Source: Ureibacillus manganicus DSM 26584 (GTDB lineage: Bacteria > Bacillota > Bacilli > Bacillales_A > Planococcaceae). From it: a DNA stretch of 64,000 bases. Every line of letters starts with the position of its first letter. Within the stretch, counting starts at the first letter, position 1. The notes beneath the pieces were generated by a model that was given only the letters and a program-made list of their open reading frames with translations, did not search any database and was not told the DNA's origin. The stretch covers positions 46,556 through 110,555 of the forward strand of contig NZ_JPVN01000014.1 of assembly GCF_000772945.1 (NCBI RefSeq), in the 5' to 3' direction. This document shows, one piece after another, positions 17,371 through 26,469 of the stretch. A program made the position numbers and the translations under genes.

Positions 17371-17967
17371 ATGGTAAAAACAAAATATCGCTCAAATACA
17401 TATATTCCAGAGCTAGTTCAAGCTACCAAAAAATTAGCTAAAAGCAATGGATTTGAACATTCTTGTTCAGATGAAGCAGGAAGATTATTAGCTGTCCTTG
17501 TGGGGCAAGTAGCGAAAGGGAAAATACTTGAGATTGGAACAGGTTTTGGAGTAGGAAGTTCTTGGATTCTTTCAGCCATTTCTCAAGCAGTACAGTTCAT
17601 CTCTGTAGATTATTCTAAAGAAAAAATTGACATTGTTGCTAACTCAATCAACCATTCTCAAGTGGAATTTGTGTATGGAGATTGGAAAGATGTCATTCCA
17701 AAAGGTCCGTTTCAATTTATATTTGCTGATGCACAAGCTGCAAAAGTGACAGAAGCGCAAGTTTTGATTGACACATTAAATGTCGGAGGAATGATATTTA
17801 TGGACGATTTTACTCCTGAAGAACACTTTCCGGATGAGTGGAAAGGGAAACCTGATAAAGTTAGGGAGTTCTGGTTAAATCATCAGGAACTAATCGTCAC
17901 AGAAATTTATTTAACACCTAAAACATCTGCTATACTCGCAACAAAAATAAAACCACACGGAAATTAA
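17371..17967 (+). CDS. O-methyltransferase-like SAM-dependent methyltransferase
   Basis: A 198-residue protein. Motif I is KILEIGTGFGVGSSWIL, followed by an acidic residue after ISVDYSKEK and the post-motif FIFADAQA and GGMIFMDDF segments typical of small class I O-methyltransferases. AAGGGGAT lies upstream of the ATG. The substrate is unknown. Followed by a tiny gene 52 bases later. Confidence 0.75.
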   Translation: MVKTKYRSNTYIPELVQATKKLAKSNGFEHSCSDEAGRLLAVLVGQVAKGKILEIGTGFGVGSSWILSAISQAVQFISVDYSKEKIDIVANSINHSQVEFVYGDWKDVIPKGPFQFIFADAQAAKVTEAQVLIDTLNVGGMIFMDDFTPEEHFPDEWKGKPDKVREFWLNHQELIVTEIYLTPKTSAILATKIKPHGN

Positions 17968-18019
17968 TGGCCATTATATGATCCACCTTTTCGCACATAT
18001 TACTAGTGAGGTGATCACA

Positions 18020-18229
18020 GTGACTAAGAAACGAGACAAACAAAGAATTAATGTGGAATTAGGTGGTATGGATTTATTCGGGACAACTTCTAATGCACCA
18101 GTTGGAGGATACCAAGCTTCTGGAGATATTGAAAATGCTGGGCGATTAGATAAGGGCTTCAAAAAAGTTGAAGACGAAGACCGAACACCAAAAGCTTCAC
18201 TCAAAGAAGGTAACCAAGAAGGATATTAG
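18020..18229 (+). CDS. Short hydrophilic protein, unknown function
   Basis: A 69-residue protein. GAGGTGATC at 18008-18016 places the start at the GTG at 18020; the ATG at 17978 has no ribosome site. The sequence has a Gly-rich core (VELGGMDLFGTTSNAPVGGYQASGD) and charged ends, with no membrane helix. No family recognised; size and composition resemble small spore or stress proteins, but this is only an impression. Confidence 0.55.
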   Translation: MTKKRDKQRINVELGGMDLFGTTSNAPVGGYQASGDIENAGRLDKGFKKVEDEDRTPKASLKEGNQEGY

Positions 18230-18252
18230 TGTAAACATAATTATTGCTTAGT

Positions 18253-18286
18253 GAGCTTTCCCACAGGGGTGGGAAGGCTCTTTTTT
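18253..18286 (+). terminator. Intrinsic terminator
   Basis: GAGCTTTCCCA pairs with TGGGAAGGCTC (with G-T pairs), then six T residues. Confidence 0.88.
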
Positions 18287-18353
18287 GCTATTCAACGCAG
18301 TTTCAACTCGAACAACTTTACATATGATACACTTACCTTAAGGGGTGAGATCT

Positions 18354-18731
18354 ATGCAAAAATTACAATTTGAAACTTCTTGGGATAAGGCATTAGCTGC
18401 CGAGGACAGACAGCAAATCGAAAAGCTTTTTCATAATACAAAGAAATTGAACAGTTCGGAAATTTTATTCTCTCGAATACGCGTTGCAATCAATCATAAG
18501 GATGAGCTTCTTGTGACAGTACTCGTTCATAATTTTTCAGATCGTCCGCTAGATTTTATTAACAAACGATTAATTTACAGTATTCAAGGAGAAGTTATTG
18601 GAGACAGCAAATTTACACTTCCAGCCCTTGTAATCCAACCTCGTGTAAGCATACCTTGGACGTTTATCTTCCCAAAAGAAACCTACACAGAACAACCTTC
18701 ATATGAAACAGGTCAGATTACAATACAATAA
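18354..18731 (+). CDS. SLAP domain-containing protein
   Basis: A 125-residue protein. AAGGGGTGAGATC ends just before the ATG at 18354. The core reads RVAINHKDELLVTVLVHNFSD, then KFTLPALVIQPRVSIPWTFIFPKE; the last part (pro-arg-x-x-x-x-proline-trp-thr-phe) is the hallmark of the SLAP domain first described near accessory Sec / S-layer assembly genes. No signal peptide is present here, and no secA2 neighbour is seen. Cellular role is unknown. Confidence 0.65.
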   Translation: MQKLQFETSWDKALAAEDRQQIEKLFHNTKKLNSSEILFSRIRVAINHKDELLVTVLVHNFSDRPLDFINKRLIYSIQGEVIGDSKFTLPALVIQPRVSIPWTFIFPKETYTEQPSYETGQITIQ

Positions 18732-18765
18732 TCTAATAAAAACATAAGTTAAGGTGGAATCACGG

Positions 18766-19680
18766 ATGCCAGAAGCAAACAAAATCGTCCCTCATTTATG
18801 GTTTGACAAAGAAGCAAAAAAAGCAGCGGAGTTTTACACTTCATTGTTCCCAAATTCAAAAATTACAAATGAAATAACACTAAACGATACACCGTCAGGA
18901 GATGCCAATATCGTTTCGTTTGAACTGTGGGGACAGGAGTTTATGTCCATTAGCGCGGGTCCATACTTTAAGTTCAATCCTTCGCTTTCTTTTACGGTGA
19001 ATGTAAATCCGGAGAAAGTACCAAACGCGAAAGAGTTCATTCAAAACATTTGGAATAAATTATTGGAAGGTGGCGAAGTGTTAATGCCACTACAAAAATA
19101 TCCATTCAATGAGCTGTATGGATGGGTTCAAGATAAGTATGGATTGTCATGGCAATTATCACTGGCCAATCGAATAGGAGAACGAAGACCTCCGATTATG
19201 CAGTCCCTCATGTTCGTAGGTGAAGTGTGCGGTAAAGCAGAGGAAGCAATGAATTTTTATTTATCCGTATTTAAAAATTCAGAGCAAGGTTTTTTTGCAC
19301 GCTATCCAAAAGGTATGGAACCAGACAAGGAAGGTACCTTGATGTACTCTGATTTCCGATTAGAAGATCAATGGTTTATCGGGATGGATAGTGCCCATGA
19401 GCATGCTTTTAGCTTTAATGAAGCAGTCTCTTTTATCGTTAACTGTGATACTCAAGAGGAGATTGACTACTACTGGGACAAACTCTCTGCAGTCCCTGAA
19501 GCGGAGCAATGCGGTTGGGTAAAAGATCAGTTTGGCATCTCGTGGCAGATTGTCCCAAGCAACATGAACGACATCATGAGTTCATCCACACCAGAACAGC
19601 TTGCGCGTGTAAATCAAGTCGTTTTGAAAATGAAAAAACTTAATATAGCTGAAATTCAGAGAGCTTTTGAAGGGAATTAA
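18766..19680 (+). CDS. PhnB-like VOC protein with two domains
   Basis: A 304-residue protein with start ATG at 18766 after AAGGTGGAA. Two copies of the 3-demethylubiquinone-9 3-methyltransferase / PhnB-type VOC domain are joined: one begins IVPHLWFDKEAKKAAEFYTSLFPNSKI, the other MFVGEVCGKAEEAMNFYLSVF, and each ends with GWVQDKYGLSWQ or GWVKDQFGISWQ. Despite the old name these are VOC-fold proteins with no proven methyltransferase activity. Function unknown. Confidence 0.82.
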   Translation: MPEANKIVPHLWFDKEAKKAAEFYTSLFPNSKITNEITLNDTPSGDANIVSFELWGQEFMSISAGPYFKFNPSLSFTVNVNPEKVPNAKEFIQNIWNKLLEGGEVLMPLQKYPFNELYGWVQDKYGLSWQLSLANRIGERRPPIMQSLMFVGEVCGKAEEAMNFYLSVFKNSEQGFFARYPKGMEPDKEGTLMYSDFRLEDQWFIGMDSAHEHAFSFNEAVSFIVNCDTQEEIDYYWDKLSAVPEAEQCGWVKDQFGISWQIVPSNMNDIMSSSTPEQLARVNQVVLKMKKLNIAEIQRAFEGN

Positions 19681-19690
19681 AGCATTAAAA

Positions 19691-19725
19691 AGAGGCCAAT
19701 CTTCTTGATCTGGCCTCTACTCTTT
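19691..19725. terminator. Bidirectional terminator
   Basis: AGAGGCCA and TGGCCTCT with a 12-base loop, flanked by AAAA on the left and CTTTT on the right, between convergent genes. Confidence 0.7.
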
Positions 19726-20963
19726 TAACGGCTTTAACGCATGTGAATGGTCGATGAAAATAAAAGCATCATATCTACTGCCTACTCGAGAAGGCACATA
19801 ATTACCATAAGCCTCATATGCGGGATGATAAACAACACCAATCGCCCGGTGGCCAATCCAGTCATTAAACAGTTCTCTATTTTCATCGATAAAAAGTAAA
19901 ATCTTGTCTTCCTGACCTGCAGCATGAAGCTGTCCTTCCCACATACTTAGTTTGGAAGGGGGTACGTTAATTACTTCTAAAGGGTCTCCCCATCGATCTG
20001 CAGCAATTACCGTTCCTTCATACGTACCAAATCCAATAGCAAATGTATTAGCCTTCCCATATTGCTCTCTAATAATTTGCCCGACGTTTATCATTCCATC
20101 GTCTTTCATATCTGTTTCGGAAGCATCACCAATATGTGTGTTATGCTCCCAAATGATGATTTTGGCATCTTCTCCGTGATATTTCAATATTTCATTAATT
20201 GCTTCAACCATGTGGTAATCTCGCGTATTCCAAGATTTTGCATCCTGCATCATTTCCCGATAATAGGCTTCTGCATTTTTTGCGACTAGTGCATTCATAA
20301 TTACATTTAAATCTTCCTCATGTTCGTCGGAGTACCGTTCTTCATTATTTCTCAAAGAACTTAACAAGCTCGATACCTCACTGATACATTCATCTGTAAA
20401 ATGCGCAGTTGAGAGTGCATAGTGTTCTGGCATTCTATTGTAAGGCTCAAAACAGGTAAAAGCTTTCTTTGCGTACTCTAAGTCCACATTGTATTTTGGA
20501 TTTTCTGATAAAAAATTTAACACTTCATCGATCGATTCAAAAAGGCTTAGAGGTCAATTCCATAAAATCCTACTTTGTTATCCAAGGTCATATTTTTCAT
20601 TTTTAGCCACTCTGTAAACGATTCAATTTCTTCGTTTGCCCACATCCAGGTTGGCCAGCGATGAAAAGACTTCATGAGCACACTCCTTGCAGAATCACCC
20701 TCATGTCCAAAGCCCTTTACATAGCGATTTACAGCTTGTACAGACGGCCAATCTCCTTCAACGGCAATGATTGTAAACCCTTTTTCTTCAATCAGTTTTT
20801 TAGAAAGTTCAGCACGGATTGTATAAAATTCCGATGTTCCATGGGATGCTTCACCAATCATCACAATTCGGGTATCGCCGATTGATTCTACGATTTTTTC
20901 CAAGCTTTCGTCGTTCAATGGAAGGGAGTTGTCTTTAATTGCATCGATTAACTTTCTAGGCAT
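19717..20963 (-). pseudogene. Erythromycin esterase family protein, frameshifted
   Basis: Two adjacent minus-strand frames make one protein. The first (20963 to 20547) carries the catalytic motif IGEASHGTSEFY and ends with GFYGIDL followed by a stop. The second (from 20523) continues LNFLSENPKYNVDL and ends at 19717. Between them the DNA reads CTCTAAGCCTTTTTGAA; one extra base in the TAAG would give the expected GIDLYSLFESIDEVLNFL. So a single-base loss near 20549 breaks the gene. An intact protein would have about 415 residues. The family opens macrolide lactones, but many members act on other or unknown substrates. Could also be a base-calling error. Confidence 0.88.
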
Positions 20964-21199
20964 ATAATATCTCCTCTCGAAATTAGCTTACCCAATTTTC
21001 CAGAGTAGAATATTGGGAAATTTCAGGAAAATAATAGGTGGTTCAAGCAAGAGAAAATGAATTCTAAAAAGATAAAAGAAGTTGAGCATTTTAATAGACT
21101 CTTGATTCATGATATTTATTAATTTTGTTGATCATTTAGTCACTTTGCAAAACTTAGTATAACTAATATTCAATTTATAAAGATTATTTAAAATTATTG

Positions 21200-21228
21200 T
21201 TGAAAAATAATATTACATGTAATAATAT
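21200..21228 (+). promoter_or_regulatory. SigA-type promoter of amino-acid ABC operon
   Basis: TTGAAA and TAATAT are 17 bases apart, 47 bases before the TTG start at 21276. The surrounding gene-free stretch (20964-21275) is very AT-rich; no riboswitch or T-box was recognised in it. Confidence 0.55.
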
Positions 21229-21275
21229 AAATCTTATAAAAAAACTAGGTTTTAGATTTAGGGAGGAAATTTATT

Positions 21276-22079
21276 TTGAAGAAATGGTTATCGGCAATTC
21301 TACTTACACTTTCTGTAGGAGCATTAGCAGCGTGCGGGAATAATGAAACAACAACTGAAACAGATAGTAGTAGTACAAACAAATTAGAACAAATCCAAGA
21401 ATCAGGAGTAATTACAATTGGGTTAGAAGGAACGTTCCCTCCTTTTAGTTATCATGATGAAACTGGTGCTTTAACTGGTTTTGAATATGAAATTGCAGCT
21501 CAAATTGCTGAAGATCTTGGCGTAGAAGCAAAATACGTAGAAACAAAATGGGATTCTTTAATTGCAGGTCTTGATACAGATAAATATGATTTTGTTATTA
21601 ACAACATCTCGATTACAGATGAGCGTAAACAAAAATATGAATTCACTATTCCTTATATGGAATCAGTTGCGACTTTAGCAGTTCACTCTGATTCTGAAAT
21701 TAGTAGTTTAGAAGACTTTGCAGGGAAAAAAGCAGCACAAACAGTTACAAGTAACTTTGCACAAGATGCTCGTGATTTAGGAGCGGAAATTGTTCCTACA
21801 GAAAACTTAACCAACTCAATTGAACTAGTTTTACAAAAACGAGCTGACGGAACAATCCATGACCGTGTTACGTTCCTAACTTATTTAAAACAGCAACCAG
21901 ATGCACCAATCAAACTAATTGATGGTAAAACAAGTTCTTCCGAAATTGCTTTAATCTTAAATCAAGATAATGAAGAATTCCGTGAGGCGTTAAATGATAT
22001 CATCAAAAAACGAATTGAAGATGGTACATTTGCAAAAATCTCAGAAAAATATTTCGGTGAAAATGTAATGTATCAATAA
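21276..22079 (+). CDS. Amino-acid ABC transporter, substrate-binding lipoprotein
   Basis: A 267-residue protein starting with TTG at 21276 after GGGAGG. A signal peptide with lipobox ALAAC (Cys20) anchors it outside. The mature part has the solute-binding family 3 pattern: GVITIGLEGTFPPFSYHDETGALTGFEYEIA, then DFVINNISITDERKQKYEFT. It resembles TcyA/TcyJ cystine-binding proteins. The permease, ATPase and luxS follow, and that sulfur-metabolism context supports cystine as ligand, but arginine or other amino acids are possible. A terminator-like hairpin separates it from the permease. Confidence 0.82.
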   Translation: MKKWLSAILLTLSVGALAACGNNETTTETDSSSTNKLEQIQESGVITIGLEGTFPPFSYHDETGALTGFEYEIAAQIAEDLGVEAKYVETKWDSLIAGLDTDKYDFVINNISITDERKQKYEFTIPYMESVATLAVHSDSEISSLEDFAGKKAAQTVTSNFAQDARDLGAEIVPTENLTNSIELVLQKRADGTIHDRVTFLTYLKQQPDAPIKLIDGKTSSSEIALILNQDNEEFREALNDIIKKRIEDGTFAKISEKYFGENVMYQ

Positions 22080-22086
22080 TATCGGG

Positions 22087-22120
22087 TCAATCGGCTCTTC
22101 ATAGGCCGATTGATTTTTCT
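22087..22120 (+). terminator. Intercistronic terminator / attenuator
   Basis: Perfect arms TCAATCGGC and GCCGATTGA followed by TTTTTCTCTTTTTT. It sits between the binding protein and its permease, so it should cut down expression of the downstream genes relative to the binding protein. Confidence 0.8.
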
Positions 22121-22219
22121 CTTTTTTCTTCAATCTCATTTTGTAACGATAACAAAGTGGCAAAATGCTAGGCTTTTAGTTGCGAAGGCGAAATCTTAAA
22201 TTAGAAAGGAAGATTTAAA

Positions 22220-22879
22220 ATGAGCCGTGAACTTGAAATCGTATTAAATTCAATTTGGCCCGTTTTAAAAGCTGGTCTTGCTGTAACAATTCCATTGTCA
22301 CTTATTTCTTTTGCGATAGCATTAGTGATCGCCGTTATTACGGCTCTAGTCAAATTATCGAATTTCAAAATTTTAAAGTTAATTTTCAGTACATATGTAT
22401 GGATATTTAGAGGGACACCTTTACTCGTACAATTATTTCTTGTCTTTTACGGATTACCAAAGGCGGGAGTTACATTAGATCCTTGGACGGCGGCAATTAT
22501 TACTTTCTCATTAAATACAGGGGCGTATGCTTCCGAATCGATTCGCGCGTCGATTTTATCCATTCCCAAAGGTCAATGGGAAGCTGCCGAATCACTTGGG
22601 ATGACTTATTGGCAAGTACTAAGAAGAGTTATCGCTCCACAGACAGTTCGAATTTCATTACCACCAGTTACGAATGATTTTATCGATCTTGTAAAGGGAA
22701 CTTCCCTAGCTGCAAGTATTACAATTGCAGAGATGTTTATGATTGGTCAACAAATTGTGGCATTTACATATGAGCCTTTAGCTATTTATGCTCTTGTTGC
22801 GGTAATTTACTTAATGTTTGTTTCAATTTTAACGTTCATTCAAGGTAGATTAGAAAAGGTTGCTTCTAAGTATATTTAA
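22220..22879 (+). CDS. Amino-acid ABC transporter permease
   Basis: A 219-residue inner-membrane protein with five helices. The N-terminal IWPVLKAGLAVTIPLSLISF and the EAA loop SIPKGQWEAAESLGMTYWQVLRRVIAPQ, which contacts the ATPase, are typical of the His/Glu/Gln/Arg/cystine permease family. AAGGAAG precedes the ATG. It partners the binding protein upstream and the ATPase six bases downstream. Confidence 0.9.
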   Translation: MSRELEIVLNSIWPVLKAGLAVTIPLSLISFAIALVIAVITALVKLSNFKILKLIFSTYVWIFRGTPLLVQLFLVFYGLPKAGVTLDPWTAAIITFSLNTGAYASESIRASILSIPKGQWEAAESLGMTYWQVLRRVIAPQTVRISLPPVTNDFIDLVKGTSLAASITIAEMFMIGQQIVAFTYEPLAIYALVAVIYLMFVSILTFIQGRLEKVASKYI

Positions 22880-22885
22880 AGAGGG

Positions 22886-23635
22886 GTGGACAACATCGTT
22901 ACGTTTAAAAAAATGAATAAGTCTTTTAGTAATCATCACGCTTTAAAAGACATCAATATACAATTCAATAAGGGAGAAACAACGGTTATCCTAGGTCCAT
23001 CCGGCTCCGGAAAATCAACCCTTTTAAGATGTATCAATTTGCTAGAAATCCCTCAAACTGGTACTCTAGAAATAGATTCATTTAAAATTGATTTCACTCA
23101 AAAACTATCTCAAAAAGATAAGTTATTAATTCGCCAAAATACAGCTATGGTGTTTCAATCCTTTAATTTGTTTCCACATATGACAGTGCTCGAAAACGTC
23201 ATTGAAGGTCCGATTACGGTATTAAAAAAGGACAAATCGAGCATGATTCACATTGGCGAGCAATTGCTTGAGAAAGTCGGATTGTTACACAAAAAAGATA
23301 GTTACCCATCCCAATTATCCGGAGGTCAACAGCAGCGAGTGGCGATTGCTCGTGCACTAGCCATGGAACCTAAGTTTCTTCTGTTTGACGAACCGACAAG
23401 TGCACTCGATCCAGAATTAGAAGGGGAAGTATTAAAGGTGTTAAAAGCATTGGCAGAAGAACAGAAGTCGATGATTATTGTGACGCATAATTTAAACTTT
23501 GCCCGGGTTGCTGCAGACCGGATTTTATTCCTTGAAAACGGAGAAATCCTTTTTGATGGAAGAACAGACGAATTCTTTAATAATACAGAGAATGAACGGA
23601 TCATATCATTCATCCAGTCAATGCAATTTATATAG
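22886..23635 (+). CDS. Amino-acid ABC transporter ATP-binding protein
   Basis: A 249-residue ATPase: Walker A GPSGSGKST, Q-loop region VFQSFNLFPHMTV, signature LSGGQQQR, Walker B LLFDEPTSALD. It powers uptake through the 22220 permease. The start is uncertain: the only in-frame NTG codon (GTG at 22886) overlaps the GAGGGGTGG ribosome site. Family members usually begin just before VTFKKMNKSF, which here would need an ATC codon at 22895, eight bases after the GAGGGG. The listed start is the conventional one. Followed by luxS 12 bases on. Confidence 0.9.
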   Translation: MDNIVTFKKMNKSFSNHHALKDINIQFNKGETTVILGPSGSGKSTLLRCINLLEIPQTGTLEIDSFKIDFTQKLSQKDKLLIRQNTAMVFQSFNLFPHMTVLENVIEGPITVLKKDKSSMIHIGEQLLEKVGLLHKKDSYPSQLSGGQQQRVAIARALAMEPKFLLFDEPTSALDPELEGEVLKVLKALAEEQKSMIIVTHNLNFARVAADRILFLENGEILFDGRTDEFFNNTENERIISFIQSMQFI

Positions 23636-23647
23636 GAGGAGATTTAA

Positions 23648-24118
23648 ATGACAAAAGAAAAAACAAATGTTGAAAGCTTTGATTTAGATCATACAAAAGT
23701 TGTTGCACCGTATGTACGACTTGCTGGTGTGATTGAGGGAGAAAACGGCGATGCTGTTACGAAATATGATCTTCGTTTTAAACAGCCAAACAAAGGGCAT
23801 ATGGAAATGCCAGCTCTACACTCTTTAGAACACTTAATGGCTGACCGTATTCGAAACCATTCTAAAAAAGTGGTTGACCTATCACCAATGGGTTGCCAAA
23901 CTGGCTTTTACTTATCATTTATTAATCACAATGATTACGAGGATGTATTAAATATTCTAGAAAAAACGTTACAAGACGTATTAGAAGCAACTTCAGTACC
24001 AGCGTGCAATGAAGTACAATGTGGGTGGGCAGCTAGTCACAATTTAGAAGGTGCGCAAAGCTTAGCTAAAGAATTTTTAGAAAAAAGTGCGGAATGGCAT
24101 ATTGTATTTTCAGAGTAA
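23648..24118 (+). CDS. luxS: S-ribosylhomocysteine lyase
   Basis: A 156-residue cytoplasmic metalloenzyme that splits S-ribosylhomocysteine into homocysteine and the autoinducer-2 precursor DPD. The metal ligands are HSLEH (residues 58-62) and the Cys of [16 protein letters not shown] near the C-terminus; the catalytic Cys is in [10 protein letters not shown]. The loop between HSLEH and SPMGC is about five residues shorter than in the Bacillus subtilis enzyme as I remember it. AGGAGGAG precedes the ATG. It is the last gene of the amino-acid ABC operon, linking sulfur amino-acid uptake and recycling. Confidence 0.97.
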   Translation: MTKEKTNVESFDLDHTKVVAPYVRLAGVIEGENGDAVTKYDLRFKQPNKGHMEMPALHSLEHLMADRIRNHSKKVVDLSPMGCQTGFYLSFINHNDYEDVLNILEKTLQDVLEATSVPACNEVQCGWAASHNLEGAQSLAKEFLEKSAEWHIVFSE

Positions 24119-24131
24119 ACCGCAAAGGAAA

Positions 24132-24178
24132 AACGAACTATTTATGAAACTCTAGTGTTTCCTAATAGTTCGTTTTTA
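24132..24178 (+). terminator. Intrinsic terminator after luxS
   Basis: AACGAACTATT and AATAGTTCGTT form a long stem (with an inner GAAAC/GTTTC pair) followed by TTTTATATTT. Confidence 0.85.
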
Positions 24179-24227
24179 TATTTATGGACAACCCTTGCTC
24201 AAAAAATCTAGGTAGTTCTTTTCATTT

Positions 24228-24620
24228 TTATTTTGCTAATTTTTCATCAACTGAAATTGGTGAACGATCTGCTATCATGAAGTAAATACCTAGTGCTACG
24301 TATACAACCTCTAATTCATATCCAGCATAAGTTCCATCGCCGAATAATCCTAGTGATAATTTTGCTGTGAAAATTGCACCAATCATGATGATTACAAAGA
24401 TTGCTCCAATGATACGAGTTCCAAGTCCAAGAATTAATAATAATCCTCCAACTAATTCAACGATAGCAATAACATAAGCAAGACCACCCATTAAACCAAG
24501 TGATTCAAAGTATCCTACTATATATTCAATCCCACCTTGGAATTTAACAACCCCGTGATAAAAGAACATAAAACCAAATACAACCCTAACAATTAGAGAT
24601 GCCCATTGTTGTTTTGTCAT
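24228..24620 (-). CDS. DoxX family membrane protein
   Basis: A 130-residue protein with four membrane helices. The DoxX signature is visible: RVVFGFMFFYHGVVKFQGG near the start and LVGGLLLILGLGTRIIGAIFVIIM in the middle. An AGGAGG site precedes the ATG at 24620. In Bacillus, DoxX proteins MhqP and CatD work with quinone- or catechol-cleaving dioxygenases; this copy is 11 kb from the MhqR-like locus, so a link is only a suggestion. Inverted repeats that may be operators lie upstream. Confidence 0.85.
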   Translation of the reverse strand: MTKQQWASLIVRVVFGFMFFYHGVVKFQGGIEYIVGYFESLGLMGGLAYVIAIVELVGGLLLILGLGTRIIGAIFVIIMIGAIFTAKLSLGLFGDGTYAGYELEVVYVALGIYFMIADRSPISVDEKLAK

Positions 24621-24689
24621 AATAAAAATCCTCCTAAAATTTATCTTTTGTAATTTAGTTGTAAAAAGTAAGTGTTGGGCGAATAATAA

Positions 24690-24737
24690 AGTGATCTACC
24701 GATGAAGTAGGTCACTTAATATAATTACTTTTCGTAA
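24690..24737. promoter_or_regulatory. Inverted repeats upstream of doxX gene
   Basis: Two palindromes stand in the 300-base gap: AAGTGATCTAC facing GTAGGTCACTT (24690-24718) and TTAC-N5-GTAA (24725-24737). Either may be a repressor site for the DoxX gene. A third hairpin-like string around GGGACAGGGTGTCCTGCCCC (24863-24882) is closer to the regulator gene. Confidence 0.4.
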
Positions 24738-24978
24738 CTTAGTTTATTAAAGTAATCTAACAAATTCTATAACTCGTACGAAAATAAAGAGAAAGATAAC
24801 AATTTCGACAAAAAAATGTTACTAATGTACATAAGACCGATGTGATAAATTTAATATATTTGGGACAGGGTGTCCTGCCCCCTTTCCCGGAAAAGAGGTT
24901 AGCGCATTTTATATTGGCATGCTAGTATGGTTTTATGGGGACTTGTCCTTTTGTCCCATACTAAAAGAAGGTGAGATT

Positions 24979-26286
24979 ATGTATAAAGTTGGCGTTGTTG
25001 GGCCGAAACGGTCTGTTGATAGAATAGTATACTACGTTGAACAAATGAATACCGACTTAACTTTTCTGGAGTTTCCTTATAATATAGTCCACGAAACAAT
25101 TGATATATTAGAAAAACATCATCAAGAAGTTGATTTTTGGTTATTCTCAGGGAATATACCTTATACTATTGCTCAACAATCTGAGCATTTTTCAAGGGAA
25201 CGCATGCATTATATTCATATAACGGTAAATTCTTTTTATAGAGGGATGTTAGAGCTTAGCCATAGCATTGGAAAATTGGCAAAACGTGCAAGTATTGATA
25301 CGCTAAGTGTTCTTGAACAGGATTTTCAAAAAGAAATTGACCAATTAGAGAACTTCTTAAATGACCTCTATATTAAGCATTTTGAACCGAAAACGTCTAT
25401 TAATGAAATTATTGAATACCATGCAGATCTTTGGGAGAAAAAGAAGATTGATATTGTATTAACTGCGTATCCTACTGTAGAACAAGCATTACAGGAAAAA
25501 GGGATACCAGTTTATTGGATTGGGCCTTTGCAACAGGATATTTATCATACGTTACAACTGTTCAATGAAAAAATCCGTACCTTTTATTATAAAGAAACAC
25601 AAACGACGGCATTAATATTACTCGTGAAAAACTTTGAGTCCATCAAAACTTCCAATGATAATGGATATGCCATTCATTTTTTACAATTGAATTTAATGAA
25701 ATGGGTATTGCAAATTTGTGAGAAAATAGATGGGTATTTCATAGATGAAGGAAATGGCAGGTTTATCATTTTTAGCTCACGTGGAATCGTTGAGCGGAAT
25801 ATAAATACCATCTATGAAATGCTCCACTTAATAGAAATTGAGACAGAACAACCTGTATTCGTTGGCATAGGCCATGCAACTACAGTTTTCTATGCAGAAA
25901 ATGCAGCGAAAAAGGCGATGCAACATGTCTTGGAAAAGGGAACAAAGGAAATTATCATTATGGGTGAGGATGGAATAATTACGGAATACAATAAAAATTC
26001 ACCTCAAATTACATATACGAGCCGTTCCCAAAGTTTGGAGATAATTGAGAAACTGAAACAGGCAACAATTAGCCCGAAAATGTATAACAAAATAGAGGCA
26101 AAATTAAGTGAATTAAAAATTGATTCTTTTAGCGCCAAAACATTAGCAAAGGAATTACATATGACAGACCGTAATGCCCAGCGAATCCTATCGGAATTAT
26201 ATGCTGCTGGTTTAGTTGAATATTGTGGAGTTGAGAACCGAAATACGAGAGGTCGTTCAGCAAAAATTTATAAATTAATTGGCTGA
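24979..26286 (+). CDS. Multi-domain winged-helix transcriptional regulator (paralog 1)
   Basis: A 435-residue protein; AAGAAGGTGAG places the start at ATG 24979 although the frame is open to 24919. Three regions can be seen. Residues 1-200 look like a ligand-sensing domain (VGVVGPKRSVDRIVYYV ... DFWLFSGNIPYTIAQQ). Residues about 290-320 carry PVFVGIGHATTVFYAENAAKKAM, a pattern like the C-terminal part of nucleotide-cyclase or GTP-cyclohydrolase-III folds, without a GGDEF motif. Residues 382-435 form a winged helix (SFSAKTLAKELHMTDRNAQRILSEL, ending GRSAKIYKL). It is collinear with the 51904 protein and precedes an MFS/M20 operon, which it probably controls. No named family recognised. Confidence 0.7.
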   Translation: MYKVGVVGPKRSVDRIVYYVEQMNTDLTFLEFPYNIVHETIDILEKHHQEVDFWLFSGNIPYTIAQQSEHFSRERMHYIHITVNSFYRGMLELSHSIGKLAKRASIDTLSVLEQDFQKEIDQLENFLNDLYIKHFEPKTSINEIIEYHADLWEKKKIDIVLTAYPTVEQALQEKGIPVYWIGPLQQDIYHTLQLFNEKIRTFYYKETQTTALILLVKNFESIKTSNDNGYAIHFLQLNLMKWVLQICEKIDGYFIDEGNGRFIIFSSRGIVERNINTIYEMLHLIEIETEQPVFVGIGHATTVFYAENAAKKAMQHVLEKGTKEIIIMGEDGIITEYNKNSPQITYTSRSQSLEIIEKLKQATISPKMYNKIEAKLSELKIDSFSAKTLAKELHMTDRNAQRILSELYAAGLVEYCGVENRNTRGRSAKIYKLIG

Positions 26287-26337
26287 ATAGGGAAGAATAT
26301 TTTATTATATATCGGTTAAATTAAACTTGAAATTAAG

Positions 26338-26371
26338 AGCATTTTCATAATCAATATGAAAATGCTTTTTA
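26338..26371 (+). terminator. Intrinsic terminator after regulator 1
   Basis: Perfect arms AGCATTTTCAT and ATGAAAATGCT followed by TTTTT. Confidence 0.9.
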
Positions 26372-26397
26372 GTTTCTCATTGTAAGTGAAAAAAATC

Positions 26398-26451
26398 TTG
26401 TGTATCAGAATTTTTCAAAATATAATAAGTGAATATATTGCGAAATTTTCG
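26398..26451 (+). promoter_or_regulatory. Promoter and candidate operator of MFS-M20 operon
   Basis: TTGTGT and a perfect TATAAT are 17 bases apart (26398-26426). A small palindrome CGAAATTTTCG (26441-26451) lies just downstream of the start region and could be the operator. Confidence 0.6.
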
Positions 26452-26469
26452 TTAAAAGGAGGCTGTTAC

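Noticed and set aside
20964..21275. SAM or T-box leader ahead of the luxS operon
   Set aside because: The stretch is AT-rich and lacks the conserved elements of either; only a promoter could be supported.
24855..24960. GGGACAGGG / TGTCCC strings before regulator 1, considered as a riboswitch
   Set aside because: Only short imperfect hairpins are seen, with no known aptamer core or expression-platform terminator before the ATG.
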